Shown here: positions 17,268 to 26,700 of the stretch, in pieces
How the letters are laid out: the number at the start of each line of letters is the position of its first letter
How positions within the stretch are numbered: position 1 is the first letter of the stretch
Source of the DNA: Eubacterium sp. AF16-48
GTDB lineage: Bacteria > Bacillota > Clostridia > Lachnospirales > Lachnospiraceae
NCBI RefSeq assembly: GCF_003479405.1
Contig: NZ_QUHB01000007.1
Coordinates: 20,879 to 84,878, forward strand
Direction of reading: 5' to 3'
DNA length: 64,000 nucleotides
Translations under genes and position numbers: made by a program
Notes under the pieces: generated by a model
Seen by the model: the letters and a program-made list of their open reading frames with translations, nothing else
What the model was told of the DNA's origin: nothing
The model's database searches: none

Positions 17268-18242
17268 TTAATACTTAATGTCTACAACCTTATTTATCAT
17301 TATAAATCCAATAACCTCTAAAATTACACTTATAAGAAGTAAAATATTTCCTATAACTGTATTAAACAGCGGTCTTGCATATACCGGATTTATCATACTG
17401 ATTAAAACCAATAAAATAACCGGAAGTGCACCAATTATATATCCTGAAATTTTTCCACTTGACGTTAATGTCTTTATTTCTTCCTTAAGATCTAATCTGT
17501 TACGAATAGTTTCTGATATTTTATCAAGAACTTCAGTTAAATTACCACCAACTTTTCTTTGGATAAGTATGGTCTGGCAAAGCATTTCCAAGTCATCACT
17601 TCCGATTCTCTCACATAAAGAGTTAAAACTTGCCTCTAATGTCATACCTCTTTGAGTTTCCCTTGTTACTCTCCCAAATTCCTCTGCCATAGGTCCTTCC
17701 ATGTCAACTGCTATATTTCCCATTGCTGTCTGAAAAGAATGTCCCGCCTTTAAGGCATTTGTAATAACAGTTATACCTTCTATTAACTGTGACTCCAAAG
17801 TTTCCTTTCTCTTCTTTTTCTTTTTTTGAATAAAAAGTAATGGGCCAAATGCTGCTATAAGTGCGACAATGATACAAATAGCAATGTACACTCCAAGCAT
17901 CATCATTATGGTTGGTAAACCAATTGTTATTGCCACCCATAATGTCACAAAGGTCTGAACCGGCATCTTCATGCCAAGATTATAAAGTTCTTCCTCTAAA
18001 AGCTGTAATTTCTTATGAGTAGTAGCAAATACACTGACCTTCTTCTTTTCCTTTTTTATTTTTAAATTTAATTTTCCCTTTTTCTTATCGCTTTTATTCC
18101 TTTCTTCTTCGCTAACCAAACCCATAACTCTGTCTTGAGTTTTTCTTTTACTTTCCGTAAAATTCTGTATTAAAATCACATACAGGCAAAAAAGAAATAC
18201 CATTGCACATAAGCAAATCATTAATATTCTTATCATAGACAC
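17268..18242 (-). CDS. tadB: Tad pilus inner-membrane platform protein TadB
   Basis: A 324-aa T2SF-domain protein: N-terminal helix (residues 3-25), Lys-rich linker, paired helices near 105-150, the F domain with ITVITNALKAGHSFQTAMG and CQTILIQRKVGGNLTEVLD, and C-terminal helices at about 265-320. It is the paralogous partner of TadC. Located 21 bp downstream of tadA in the same unit. Confidence 0.92.
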   Translation of the reverse strand: MSMIRILMICLCAMVFLFCLYVILIQNFTESKRKTQDRVMGLVSEEERNKSDKKKGKLNLKIKKEKKKVSVFATTHKKLQLLEEELYNLGMKMPVQTFVTLWVAITIGLPTIMMMLGVYIAICIIVALIAAFGPLLFIQKKKKKRKETLESQLIEGITVITNALKAGHSFQTAMGNIAVDMEGPMAEEFGRVTRETQRGMTLEASFNSLCERIGSDDLEMLCQTILIQRKVGGNLTEVLDKISETIRNRLDLKEEIKTLTSSGKISGYIIGALPVILLVLISMINPVYARPLFNTVIGNILLLISVILEVIGFIMINKVVDIKY

Positions 18243-18263
18243 TCCTATCTGTTCTGCAAATTG

Positions 18264-19667
18264 CTAGAAGAACCAGTGGTCATCTACCTGAACTCCACTT
18301 GCTGTTATCTTCTCACAACATTTCGGTCTGATACCGGTACTGTAAAAATCACCAACAGACATATTATTTTCATCATAGCCTTCCTGACGATACTTAAATA
18401 TTTCCTGCATGGTAATGGTATTCCCTTCCATACCGGTTACTTCACATATACTTGTAATTTTTCTTGATCCATCTCTAAGTCTTGCCTGCTGAACAATAAG
18501 ATCAATGGCACCTGCAACCTGCTGTCTGATAGCTGATACCGGTAAGTCCATTCCTGCCATCATAACCATTGTTTCGATACGTGCCAAACAGTCTCTTGCT
18601 GAGTTAGCATGAGCAGTAGTTATAGAACCTTCATGACCTGTATTCATAGCCTGAAGCATATCTAATGTCTCGCCTCCACGAACTTCTCCGACGATAATTC
18701 TATCCGGTCTCATTCTCAATGCATTACGAACCAAATCTCTTATGGTTATGGCTCCATTTCCCTCTAAGTTAGCCGGTCTGCTTTCCAATGTAACAACATG
18801 TTCCTGCATCAGTCTAAGTTCAGCTGCATCTTCTATTGTTACAATTCTTTCATTGGACGGTATAAAGGCAGAAAGCACATTAAGTAATGTTGTCTTACCT
18901 GAACCGGTACCACCGGATACAAGAATATTTAACTTGCCCCTAACTGCCGCTTCAAGAAACTCTGCCATATCATCTGAAAGTGAACCGAATTGCTTTAAAT
19001 TTTCTACTGAAAGTGGTTTCTTAGAAAACTTTCTTATTGTAATTGTTGTTCCGCCTAATGCTAATGGTGGCATTATGGCGTTAACACGGGAACCATCTTC
19101 AAGTCTGGCATCAACCATAGGATTTGAATCATCTATTCTTCGTCCTAAAGGTGTTACTATTCTGTCAATAGTTCTCCTAACATGTTCTTCATTTTTGAAA
19201 GTTACATTTGTTTTCAGTAACTTTCCCTTACGTTCTACATATATCTGCTTAGCACCATTAACCATGATTTCAGATACGCTGTCATCATTAATCAGGTTTT
19301 CAAGAGGTCCTAATCCAACAATCTCATCTATTACATTTTTTGTAATAGTCATTTTTTCAGTATTATTTATCTCCGGATGACTTTCTGTTAAATACTCGTC
19401 AATAAGAGATTTTATTGTATCTATTGTAACTTCATCCTGCTTGGCTAACACCTTTGTAACTTCTCTGTGAGTTTCATCCTGCACTGCTACAAACTGTTCG
19501 TCATCTGCTCCCGGAATTATATATGTATCATTTGCGCCTACCGTACCGGCAGTCTGCTTTAATGAATAATTTTTTTGTTCTTCCTTTTCTGCCGCAGCTA
19601 TTGCCTCTTTTTTCTGCTGAGCTTCCTTTTCATTGTTAGCTGTAGTAATTCTCTCTAATAATCCCAT
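18264..19667 (-). CDS. tadA: Tad pilus ATPase TadA/CpaF
   Basis: A 467-aa type II/IV secretion hexameric ATPase that powers Flp pilus assembly on the cytoplasmic face. N-terminal regulatory segment (1-120), N2 domain with DDSVSEIMVNG and the D-A-R-L-x-D-G-S-R-V-N-A-I-P-type signature, Walker A GGTGSGKTT at 252-260, Asp box TIEDAAEL, Walker B-like RMRPDRIIVGEVRGGE and the His box GHEGSITTAHAN. Lies 11 bp after the CpaE-like gene. Full family length. Confidence 0.95.
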   Translation of the reverse strand: MGLLERITTANNEKEAQQKKEAIAAAEKEEQKNYSLKQTAGTVGANDTYIIPGADDEQFVAVQDETHREVTKVLAKQDEVTIDTIKSLIDEYLTESHPEINNTEKMTITKNVIDEIVGLGPLENLINDDSVSEIMVNGAKQIYVERKGKLLKTNVTFKNEEHVRRTIDRIVTPLGRRIDDSNPMVDARLEDGSRVNAIMPPLALGGTTITIRKFSKKPLSVENLKQFGSLSDDMAEFLEAAVRGKLNILVSGGTGSGKTTLLNVLSAFIPSNERIVTIEDAAELRLMQEHVVTLESRPANLEGNGAITIRDLVRNALRMRPDRIIVGEVRGGETLDMLQAMNTGHEGSITTAHANSARDCLARIETMVMMAGMDLPVSAIRQQVAGAIDLIVQQARLRDGSRKITSICEVTGMEGNTITMQEIFKYRQEGYDENNMSVGDFYSTGIRPKCCEKITASGVQVDDHWFF

Positions 19668-19678
19668 CTAAAATCTCC

Positions 19679-20818
19679 TTATATGTCCTGACTGTTTACA
19701 TAATTCAATATGGCTTTTGATGCTTTAGAGCGAGGTGCAACATCTACAAGAGGAATACCTCTGTTAATAGCCGAGATTGCACTTTTAGAGTCACGTGGTA
19801 TTACTAAATCCATGTCCTTATTCAAAGTGGACTCCATATCTTTTCTCTTTATGTATGATTCTCCATCCTTATTCAGTACCATCTTAACTTTATCAAAATG
19901 TCCTAATGTCTTCAAAACATCCAAGCACACTTTTGTATTCTTTAATGTTGATATTTCCGGATTTGTAACAAAATAGATACTGTCTGAAATATCTAATGCA
20001 TGCAAAACAAACTCGTCAATTGTAGGACTCATATCGAAAATAATATAGTCAAATTCCTTTTTTAGTACATCTGCAATCATGCTTATATGCTCAGGTTTAA
20101 CTATTTCTGCAAGCTCCGGAGATGCTGGTGCACATAAAATACTTACCCCTGTATTATGCTTATAGAGATAACGTTTAATTGATGAACGGCTAAAAGAACC
20201 TTCCTTTACTAAATCTGATATGGTTTCAAATCTTGGTACATTCATAAAAATTCCAACGTCACCAAACTGTAAATCTAAATCAATAAGCACTACATCTTTT
20301 CCTTTTTCCTGCAATGCAGTAGCTAAATTAACTGATACAGTGCTTTTTCCCGTTCCACCTTTCGTACCAAAAACGGAGATAGTTTTTCCATTCTTAGTTC
20401 CAACAAATCCATCTTCTGATTCTTCGCTGTCATCTACTGTTGCAATATTTTCCTTTTCAATTTCACCTACAATGCTTCTGTATATGGAATCTTCATTATC
20501 GTCCTTAGAAATAACCTTTGTTATTCCACATTCCATAGCTTTAGTTAATACATTAACATCATAGTTTCCTGTAATCAAAATCAAAGCCTTATCTTTTACA
20601 GTTCTATTTATTTTTTCTACAAAATTACTCTCTGCATCTGCAAACTGCTCTGAATATATGATAATGGCGTCACAATCACTGACTGTAATTTTATCTAAAT
20701 TTCTAGGCTCAAGTTCTAACAATCCTGCAAATTCAAATCCACTACCATTTATAATCTTTTTTAAATATGCATTACCGCTTTCAGTGGTAAGCCCTAATAC
20801 TTCGTACTTTCCTGCCAT
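19679..20818 (-). CDS. tadZ: TadZ/CpaE-like MinD-family ATPase
   Basis: A 379-aa protein with an atypical receiver-like N-terminal domain (about 1-115; the phospho-acceptor region DAIIIYSEQ does not show a canonical acidic pocket) and a C-terminal MinD/ParA ATPase domain. The deviant Walker A is FGTKGGTGKSTVSVNLA (about 150-166) and Walker B FDYIIFDMSPT. TadZ/CpaE places the pilus machine, often at a pole. It sits between cpaB and tadA, the usual order. Confidence 0.92.
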   Translation of the reverse strand: MAGKYEVLGLTTESGNAYLKKIINGSGFEFAGLLELEPRNLDKITVSDCDAIIIYSEQFADAESNFVEKINRTVKDKALILITGNYDVNVLTKAMECGITKVISKDDNEDSIYRSIVGEIEKENIATVDDSEESEDGFVGTKNGKTISVFGTKGGTGKSTVSVNLATALQEKGKDVVLIDLDLQFGDVGIFMNVPRFETISDLVKEGSFSRSSIKRYLYKHNTGVSILCAPASPELAEIVKPEHISMIADVLKKEFDYIIFDMSPTIDEFVLHALDISDSIYFVTNPEISTLKNTKVCLDVLKTLGHFDKVKMVLNKDGESYIKRKDMESTLNKDMDLVIPRDSKSAISAINRGIPLVDVAPRSKASKAILNYVNSQDI

Positions 20819-20842
20819 TACATTATATTCCTTTCTTTAAAT

Positions 20843-21583
20843 TTATTCTTTTATCATATCTGATGAAGAGTAAGGTCCACCATGAATTACACGGTTATTA
20901 TTCTTGTATCTAAGAGAGATTGATACCTTGCCCATTTCTTTTGCAGTAGCAAGTTTTGCACACTGTTTAGGTGAAAGTTCAAGAGTCAAACTTGTATAAA
21001 CATCTAAAGGTGTTGTTGTATATCCCTCGTCACCGACGCGAAGTACCTTTACTGCTTCAGCTATAACTGATGTAACCTTTCCTTTTACTTCCATATTCTG
21101 TCTGTCTTCTGTTCCAACCTTCTGTACAGGTGAACCATCCACTACTGCTATTACATCTACTAAGTCACCGGCTTCTATATAACCTGCAACCCCTGTATCA
21201 TGGTCAACTTCCACTGACATTGCTCTTTTTCCTTCCGCAATCTGATAAGATAAAGATGCACCGCCGTTTTTACTTGATACAAACTTAGATGTTATAAGCT
21301 GTTCATCAGCCACAATATCGTCTTTTGCAACAGAGCCAACTACATCTGCTCTCTGTCTTGCAGCCTTTGGATGAATACCGTCTACAGGCATATCAACTTC
21401 TTTTACCATCTTGTCTGTAACCGTTGTATTAGCCGGAATATCAGTTAATGCCACTACAACTTTCTCTGTTTTATAATTTACGCTGCCGTCTCCGTTCTTC
21501 TTGTCATAGGAACTTAAGAATCCATATATTAATACTGAACTTAATAAAGCTGCAACTACTGCTATTATGTATATTTTTTTCAT
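20843..21583 (-). CDS. cpaB: Flp pilus assembly protein CpaB (RcpC), SAF domain
   Basis: A 246-aa protein with an N-terminal membrane anchor/signal (MKKIYIIAVVAALLSSVLIY), a SAF domain at about 40-105 (VVVALTDIPANTTVTDKMV, including the antifreeze-like fold) and an RcpC/CpaB second domain (about 105-220) with SVEVDHDTGVAGYIEAGDLVDV. In Gram-negatives it helps modify or export Flp pilin at the outer membrane; in this Gram-positive it would act at the outer face of the membrane. GGAG precedes the ATG. Confidence 0.92.
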   Translation of the reverse strand: MKKIYIIAVVAALLSSVLIYGFLSSYDKKNGDGSVNYKTEKVVVALTDIPANTTVTDKMVKEVDMPVDGIHPKAARQRADVVGSVAKDDIVADEQLITSKFVSSKNGGASLSYQIAEGKRAMSVEVDHDTGVAGYIEAGDLVDVIAVVDGSPVQKVGTEDRQNMEVKGKVTSVIAEAVKVLRVGDEGYTTTPLDVYTSLTLELSPKQCAKLATAKEMGKVSISLRYKNNNRVIHGGPYSSSDMIKE

Positions 21584-21643
21584 TATTTTTTACTCCGTTC
21601 TACCGCATAACCAATGCGATGCTTTTTATATTTTAATTGTCTT

Positions 21644-22045
21644 TTACCTTGCTCCTACATTTTTAGACTTAGCCTCATAATATTCGCCAAAAGCTGTCTG
21701 TCCTACGAATGTAAGCATTTTAACTTTACATTCCACACTGACCGTAACCTTTTCATTATCTATGTCTACGTCAATTTTAGGAGATTCTGCACCCTTGCTA
21801 AGGTTATCCCTAACTCTTTTTTTTGTATCATCAATTAATTTGTTCTTTTCAGAATCTTCAATGTCTGCACCATTTATAACAGCATATCTGACTCCTGAAA
21901 AAGCGGCACTCTCTATTGAATATTTATTTGAATATGCCCATCCCATATCTATTATTCCACACAATATGGTCAAAAGTAAGGGTACAACAAGTGCAAATTC
22001 CACCATAGACTGACCCTTTTCGCTTTTAAGAATTTTTTTAATCAC
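21644..22045 (-). CDS. tadE: TadE-like minor pilin
   Basis: A 133-aa pseudopilin with the TadE motif EKGQSMVEFALVVPLLLTIL followed by an extracellular domain. The open frame reaches an ATG at 22063, but the GTG at 22045 is preceded by GGAGGTAATAAT with ideal spacing and gives the normal short positively charged leader, so I choose GTG. Cleavage before the hydrophobic helix by the prepilin peptidase encoded at 22298-22981 is expected. It is a minor subunit of the Flp pilus. Confidence 0.9.
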   Translation of the reverse strand: MIKKILKSEKGQSMVEFALVVPLLLTILCGIIDMGWAYSNKYSIESAAFSGVRYAVINGADIEDSEKNKLIDDTKKRVRDNLSKGAESPKIDVDIDNEKVTVSVECKVKMLTFVGQTAFGEYYEAKSKNVGAR

Positions 22046-22127
22046 ATTATTACCTCCCACCATCTTATATGTAAATCAATCTCGCAAGTATAAATATTTT
22101 AAAAGGTCTAAACTGCACCTTTTACAC

Positions 22128-22286
22128 TTATTTTATTACATTTTTGTTGATTTCTGCATATTTGCTATCTAATTTAGTGCCAACGGTTGTAAGTGCTGCA
22201 ACAACTACCAATGCAATAAGACCTATTATCAATACATACTCTACCATTCCCTGACCTTCCTCATTTCTAAGAAAACTTCTAAGCAT
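22128..22286 (-). CDS. flp: Flp-type major pilin 1
   Basis: A 52-aa prepilin: leader MLRSFLRNEEGQGM-, then the Flp motif G-M-V-E-Y-V-L-I-I-G and a single hydrophobic helix, with a short polar tail. The ATG at 22286 has AGGAG with about 9 nt spacing; the upstream in-frame start at 22319 lies inside the peptidase gene. It follows cpaA by 11 bp and precedes tadE. Confidence 0.9.
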   Translation of the reverse strand: MLRSFLRNEEGQGMVEYVLIIGLIALVVVAALTTVGTKLDSKYAEINKNVIK

Positions 22287-22297
22287 TGTTTTTTCTC

Positions 22298-22981
22298 CTA
22301 ATTCATTATAAATTTCCAAAAATCAATCATTACACTTTCTTTTATAAGCATTACAACCATCATTGCTACCGCCATAAATGGTCCCATTGGTATCATTTCA
22401 TACATTGCATTTTTTAATGATGTTCGTCCTTTAATAAACTCATAAATTAAAACTCCGATTCCCATGAGAACTATCGCATATAACAGCCCGTTTATTCCTA
22501 AACAAAATCCCATAACAGCTGCAAGTTTTATGTCTCCGGCACCAACAGATTTTCCTATAAACGCCGGAATCATAAACACTACAAATCCTGCCACAAAACC
22601 GATTAAAGAACTAATTATATTAAACTCCGGAACCCATGTAACACCAAACAAAGCCGGAATACCTATAATTAATTTTGCCACAAGCATCAATAAAAGTATT
22701 TCATTAGGTATTATTCTGTGATGTAAATCTGTAACAAATATAAGAATGCACGCTAGTAGCATTAACAATATATATATAATTTCCCATATTCTATTAACAT
22801 TAACAACTGTAAAACAACCTACAACTATTGATAATATTGTGATAATGCTCTCTTCCTTTTTGCTTGTTTTAAACACCCGGCTTCTTTTTTCTAAAAGAAC
22901 CTTTTCAAAAAAAATACTAATAAGACTGCATCCAATACCGGATATCATTCCAATTAACATTTTTATTGCCACTATCTCCAT
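22298..22981 (-). CDS. cpaA: Prepilin peptidase (TadV/CpaA, A24 family)
   Basis: A 227-aa polytopic membrane aspartic peptidase with about six transmembrane helices. The two catalytic aspartates are visible in the cytoplasmic loops as VTDLHHRIIPNE (first Asp) and GAGDIKLAAVMG (second, the GxGD motif). No N-terminal methylase/zinc domain is present, as expected for the short TadV type. It would process both Flp pilins and TadE. GAGGTG precedes the ATG. Confidence 0.93.
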   Translation of the reverse strand: MEIVAIKMLIGMISGIGCSLISIFFEKVLLEKRSRVFKTSKKEESIITILSIVVGCFTVVNVNRIWEIIYILLMLLACILIFVTDLHHRIIPNEILLLMLVAKLIIGIPALFGVTWVPEFNIISSLIGFVAGFVVFMIPAFIGKSVGAGDIKLAAVMGFCLGINGLLYAIVLMGIGVLIYEFIKGRTSLKNAMYEMIPMGPFMAVAMMVVMLIKESVMIDFWKFIMN

Positions 22982-23060
22982 AATTTAACACCTCATGTAA
23001 ACCAGATTAGTTGCTCACCAGATAACGTCATATTCACATCATGTATAAATTTTATATTAA

Positions 23061-23089
23061 ATAAGGCGAGTCCATAAGACCCGCCTTAT
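23061..23089 (-). terminator. Hairpin after flp2
   Basis: ATAAGGCGAGTC / GACCCGCCTTAT (12-bp arms, one mismatch) followed on the minus strand by ATTTAATATAAAATTT. The weak T-tract suggests a partial terminator or mRNA-stabilising stem, allowing abundant pilin mRNA and some readthrough into cpaA. Confidence 0.6.
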
Positions 23090-23202
23090 CATCAATTATG
23101 ATATATAGGCAATCATACAAATTCCTATATACCCAACCTTAGTATGTAACCCATCCTAGGTCATCATGATTATCAATAACCAAATCATCTGGTTGTTTTC
23201 TC

Positions 23203-23358
23203 TTATTTAAGATTGTTTGTAACCTGGCCGAATTTTCCTTCAATTCCTTGAGATAAAACTGTGATAGCTCCGATAACTGCAACAGCGATTAATGCAATGA
23301 TTAATGCATATTCTACCATTCCCTGACCGCTTTCATCCTTTAAAAATCTCTTTAACAT
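23203..23358 (-). CDS. flp: Flp-type major pilin 2
   Basis: A 51-aa prepilin that is easily missed because of its length: MLKRFLKDESGQGMVEYALI, a hydrophobic helix (about 17-37), then a polar tail ending in NNLK. It shares the leader and the QGMVEY core with pilin 1, but differs in the tail. AAGGGAG lies 8 nt before the ATG. It has its own strong promoter (23604-23632) with a leader of about 240 nt, and a hairpin after it, so it is likely the most highly expressed pilin. Confidence 0.9.
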   Translation of the reverse strand: MLKRFLKDESGQGMVEYALIIALIAVAVIGAITVLSQGIEGKFGQVTNNLK

Positions 23359-23603
23359 AATGTTCTCCCTTCTTAACTTATAATTTTTTATAATACTTTC
23401 AACAACTCAATGTTGAAAAAATTACTTAAATCGGTAATTTTCAACTCATAACCAGCATCTATACTTATTTATGCACCGTCATTTTAAACAAATATATTTT
23501 TAATATATTCAGTTTTTGTTCAAAATAGAACAATTTATTTTTTTTGATTTAACGTTAAACTTTAAAAATCTGCACATTATTTTGTCTGCTTGTTATGTTT
23601 TTT

Positions 23604-23632
23604 AGTATAATGTTCACAATTTGTTTTGTCAA
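23604..23632 (-). promoter_or_regulatory. flp2 promoter
   Basis: TTGACA (23627-23632), exactly 17 bp, TATACT (23604-23609). One mismatch from full consensus. Confidence 0.85.
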
Positions 23633-23638
23633 CACCTT

Positions 23639-23650
23639 TTTTGCACTTGT
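23639..23650. promoter_or_regulatory. Putative activator site upstream of the flp2 promoter
   Basis: TTTTGCACTTGT, 11/12 identical to 29857-29868 upstream of the other Tad promoter, and likewise just beyond the -35 box (7 nt away here, 4 nt there). A third partial copy (ATTGCACTA) is at 23688-23696. Confidence 0.45.
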
Positions 23651-23730
23651 AACGATTTCATTTAGTGAATTTTTTAAATTTATAAATATTGCACTAAATT
23701 CAGCCCTGTCAACCGGTGCTATATTGTATA

Positions 23731-26700
23731 TTATTTGGTCTTGACTGCCTTAATTCCACTCCATTTGCCATATTTTGTGACACCGGATTTTTTAACAAAG
23801 GCTCTTATTCTAAAATAATATTTCTTCTTTTTCTTAAGTTTTTTAATTGTGCACCCCAAACTCTTTCCGCTGTTTATCTTCTTAACAGTTTTATATCCAC
23901 CTTTTTTCTTTTTTGATATCTGTATCTGATAACCGGTAGCTCCTGAGACTTTTTTCCACTTCAATGATATTTTCTTTTTTCCACCTTTGCATTTTGCCCA
24001 TTTTGCCTTACCAGGTGCTTTCACTGAAACAGACGGCTTCGACACAACTATTTTAACTGTTTTTGATGCCTGCAAAATTCTGTTTTTATTAGCACGTATT
24101 TCTAATACAACAGTACCTGCATTTATACCTGTTACGGAAAGTGTCTTCTGATCCTGACTTAACTCCCATTTTGCAGTCACATAGTTACCCTCAACCAAAT
24201 CAACAATAATATCGTTGTAATCACCTGTATGTGGCAATATTTCTATTCCCAATTTTACAGTCTGACCCACCTTAATATTAGTATTTCCTGTAATTTTAAC
24301 TCCGGTTACCTTAGGTTTTTCTATAGTTATAGTTGTTGACTCTGATTTTATTATTTCCCCATCATCATTGTAAACATTACATGTGATGGTGACGGTTCTC
24401 TCATTTTCAGAATACTTTTTAACTGTTACATTACCATAATTATCCACAACAGCTTTATCCGGGTTGCCCGAAACAAACTCAATTTTATTATTTGTAATTT
24501 TCTTATAATTTTCCTCTGTAGCTTCAGTTATTCTGTCTCTAAAATTATTAGTCATGTAAGAGAATACTGATTCCGTTGCCCCTTCCTGAATACTTTTACT
24601 TGAAAGGCGAATATCCGTGATATTACCATTTACGTGCATCGTAAAAGTTACGCCGTTTTCTTCGTTACCAACAGCCGGATAAATGGTAATTTGCGACTTT
24701 CCAACCTTAAGTGGTCTAAAACTAATCTTATTGGCAAAAGTATTTACATTAGTTTTTACAACATCTTCATTACTGCTTTTAACTATAATATCATTACTTA
24801 ATAATTCCTCATTAAATCCATAAATGTAAGATATTTCATCTGTGATATAAACTTTACCATTATTCTCTATTTTTAACTCGTTTCCTTCTCCATCATACAA
24901 TTTGATTCTCAAATTTTTTGAAGATACGCATACCTTTAGACTTGCCTGACCTCTTCCTGCCATAGCTTTCGCATTTATTGTAGCTTCTCCCGCTCCAACA
25001 GCCTGTAAGGTACATACAAACTTTCCGTCTACCTCCGTAGTTTTTGTAACTTTTACAATTTTTTCATTACTACTTGTAAACTTAATGGTATCTCTATATT
25101 CAGCATTTTCATCATCACCTAGAAGTATTTCTGAAGCTTCAATGTCAGTTGTAGTTCCATACATCATATCTATAGAGCCTCTAGGACTAATTGTAATAAG
25201 ATTTGCAGGCGAAACCACATTAATATATATAACCTTGGTTACCTGACCGGCTTTCACCCTGATACTTGCAGTACCACAGCTTCCGCCTTTAGGTGATATC
25301 GTAACTGATAATCCATCATCCGCTACCGTCATTGATATATAATCCGCACCGGTTAATACATCCCATTCAACAGTATCTGTAATATGATCACCGGTTTTTG
25401 ATACAAATTTAGGTGATATTTTCACACCGGCTTTCTCATCAACACTAATATACTGTTTATCATCCATTACTATATCAACACAAGGCACCCTTGTTACATC
25501 TGCCACATAGCTTACAGTTGGTGAATATACCAAAACAACTCCATCCGCTGTTCTCAACTGAAGGTATTCCTGTATGTTCACACCTATTTTTTCTCCTTCA
25601 CTTAATCCCTTAAGTGCTACGGCATAGGCTGAATTCTGGTATGCAGCAGTGTAGTCATTTTTATCTGCTTTGTTTACAGCTATCTTTTGTGTTGGTACCA
25701 TCTTTGTTCTTTCCGGATTTTTTTCACCATCAAGGTTGCCTATCTTTGCATCATATAAATACGAATTATCTGCTATTTTAACCTGTGAGTAATAACCATT
25801 TGAATCCGAAGCGATAGTATAAAGAGGTATAATTGTTTCCTCATTAAGTCTGACTGTTATCTGGTCATTTAATGGTGTAATAGCCAGGTTAAAAGTATAT
25901 GTTGTTAAATAGAATTTTCCATTGCTGGAATATCCAATTCCTGACCATTCGGTTATCGGGAATTTTTCATTATCAATTCCACCCTTTATGGAATCCGTTT
26001 TAAATGTGCACTTATCATAAACATTTACCGATTTTAATCTTATGCATGCTCCAAGAGCCTGATTATCGACACATGCTACAGCTTTACTTAATACCACTGT
26101 ATCCAAATACTGACATCCATAAAAAGTACTTCTATTAATTATTGTAAGCGGTGCATTTTTGTCCATAACAAAGCTTCTTAATCCACTATTACTAAATGCT
26201 CCTAATCCAATATATTGTAATTTTCCTGCATATGATGCATCCAAATTCAATTCCTTTTTGTCTGTCATATATTTTTCCGCAATCCTTGAAGAATCTGCAA
26301 ATGCATTATCGCCTATTGTTTCCAGATTCCTAGGTAACACAACACTCTTTAGAGACTCGCATCCCTGATATGCACCATTCTCTATTACCTTTAAAGCCTG
26401 CGGCAACTCATCATCTATAACAAGATTGAAATCGTTATAAAATGCAAATCGTCCAATTTTTTCGATATTGTCACCCATCTCAACAGTTTCAAGTCCTGTA
26501 TACCACTCATCATCTATGGCTTTTACGCCTAAACTTGAAACAGCTAAGCCATTTCCCATTAAAATATTTGTTGAGCATTCTGCAAAAGCATACTCCGGAA
26601 TAACCTTTAATTCTTTAGGTAATGATACCTTTTTTAAATTCAAACACCTATAAAACGCATATTTTCCTAATGTTAATTTTGAACATTTAGATAAGTCAGC

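Larger units (their letters stand above)
23359..23730 (-). other. Long intergenic leader upstream of flp2
   Basis: This 372-bp gap between the leucine-rich-repeat gene and flp2 holds a consensus promoter (23604-23632) and a regulatory motif (23639-23650), then about 240 nt of A/T-rich untranslated leader. I find no credible ORF or riboswitch fold in the leader. Confidence 0.6.

Noticed and set aside
17704..17940. 78-codon ORF inside tadB
   Set aside because: Out-of-frame shadow of the strongly supported tadB gene.
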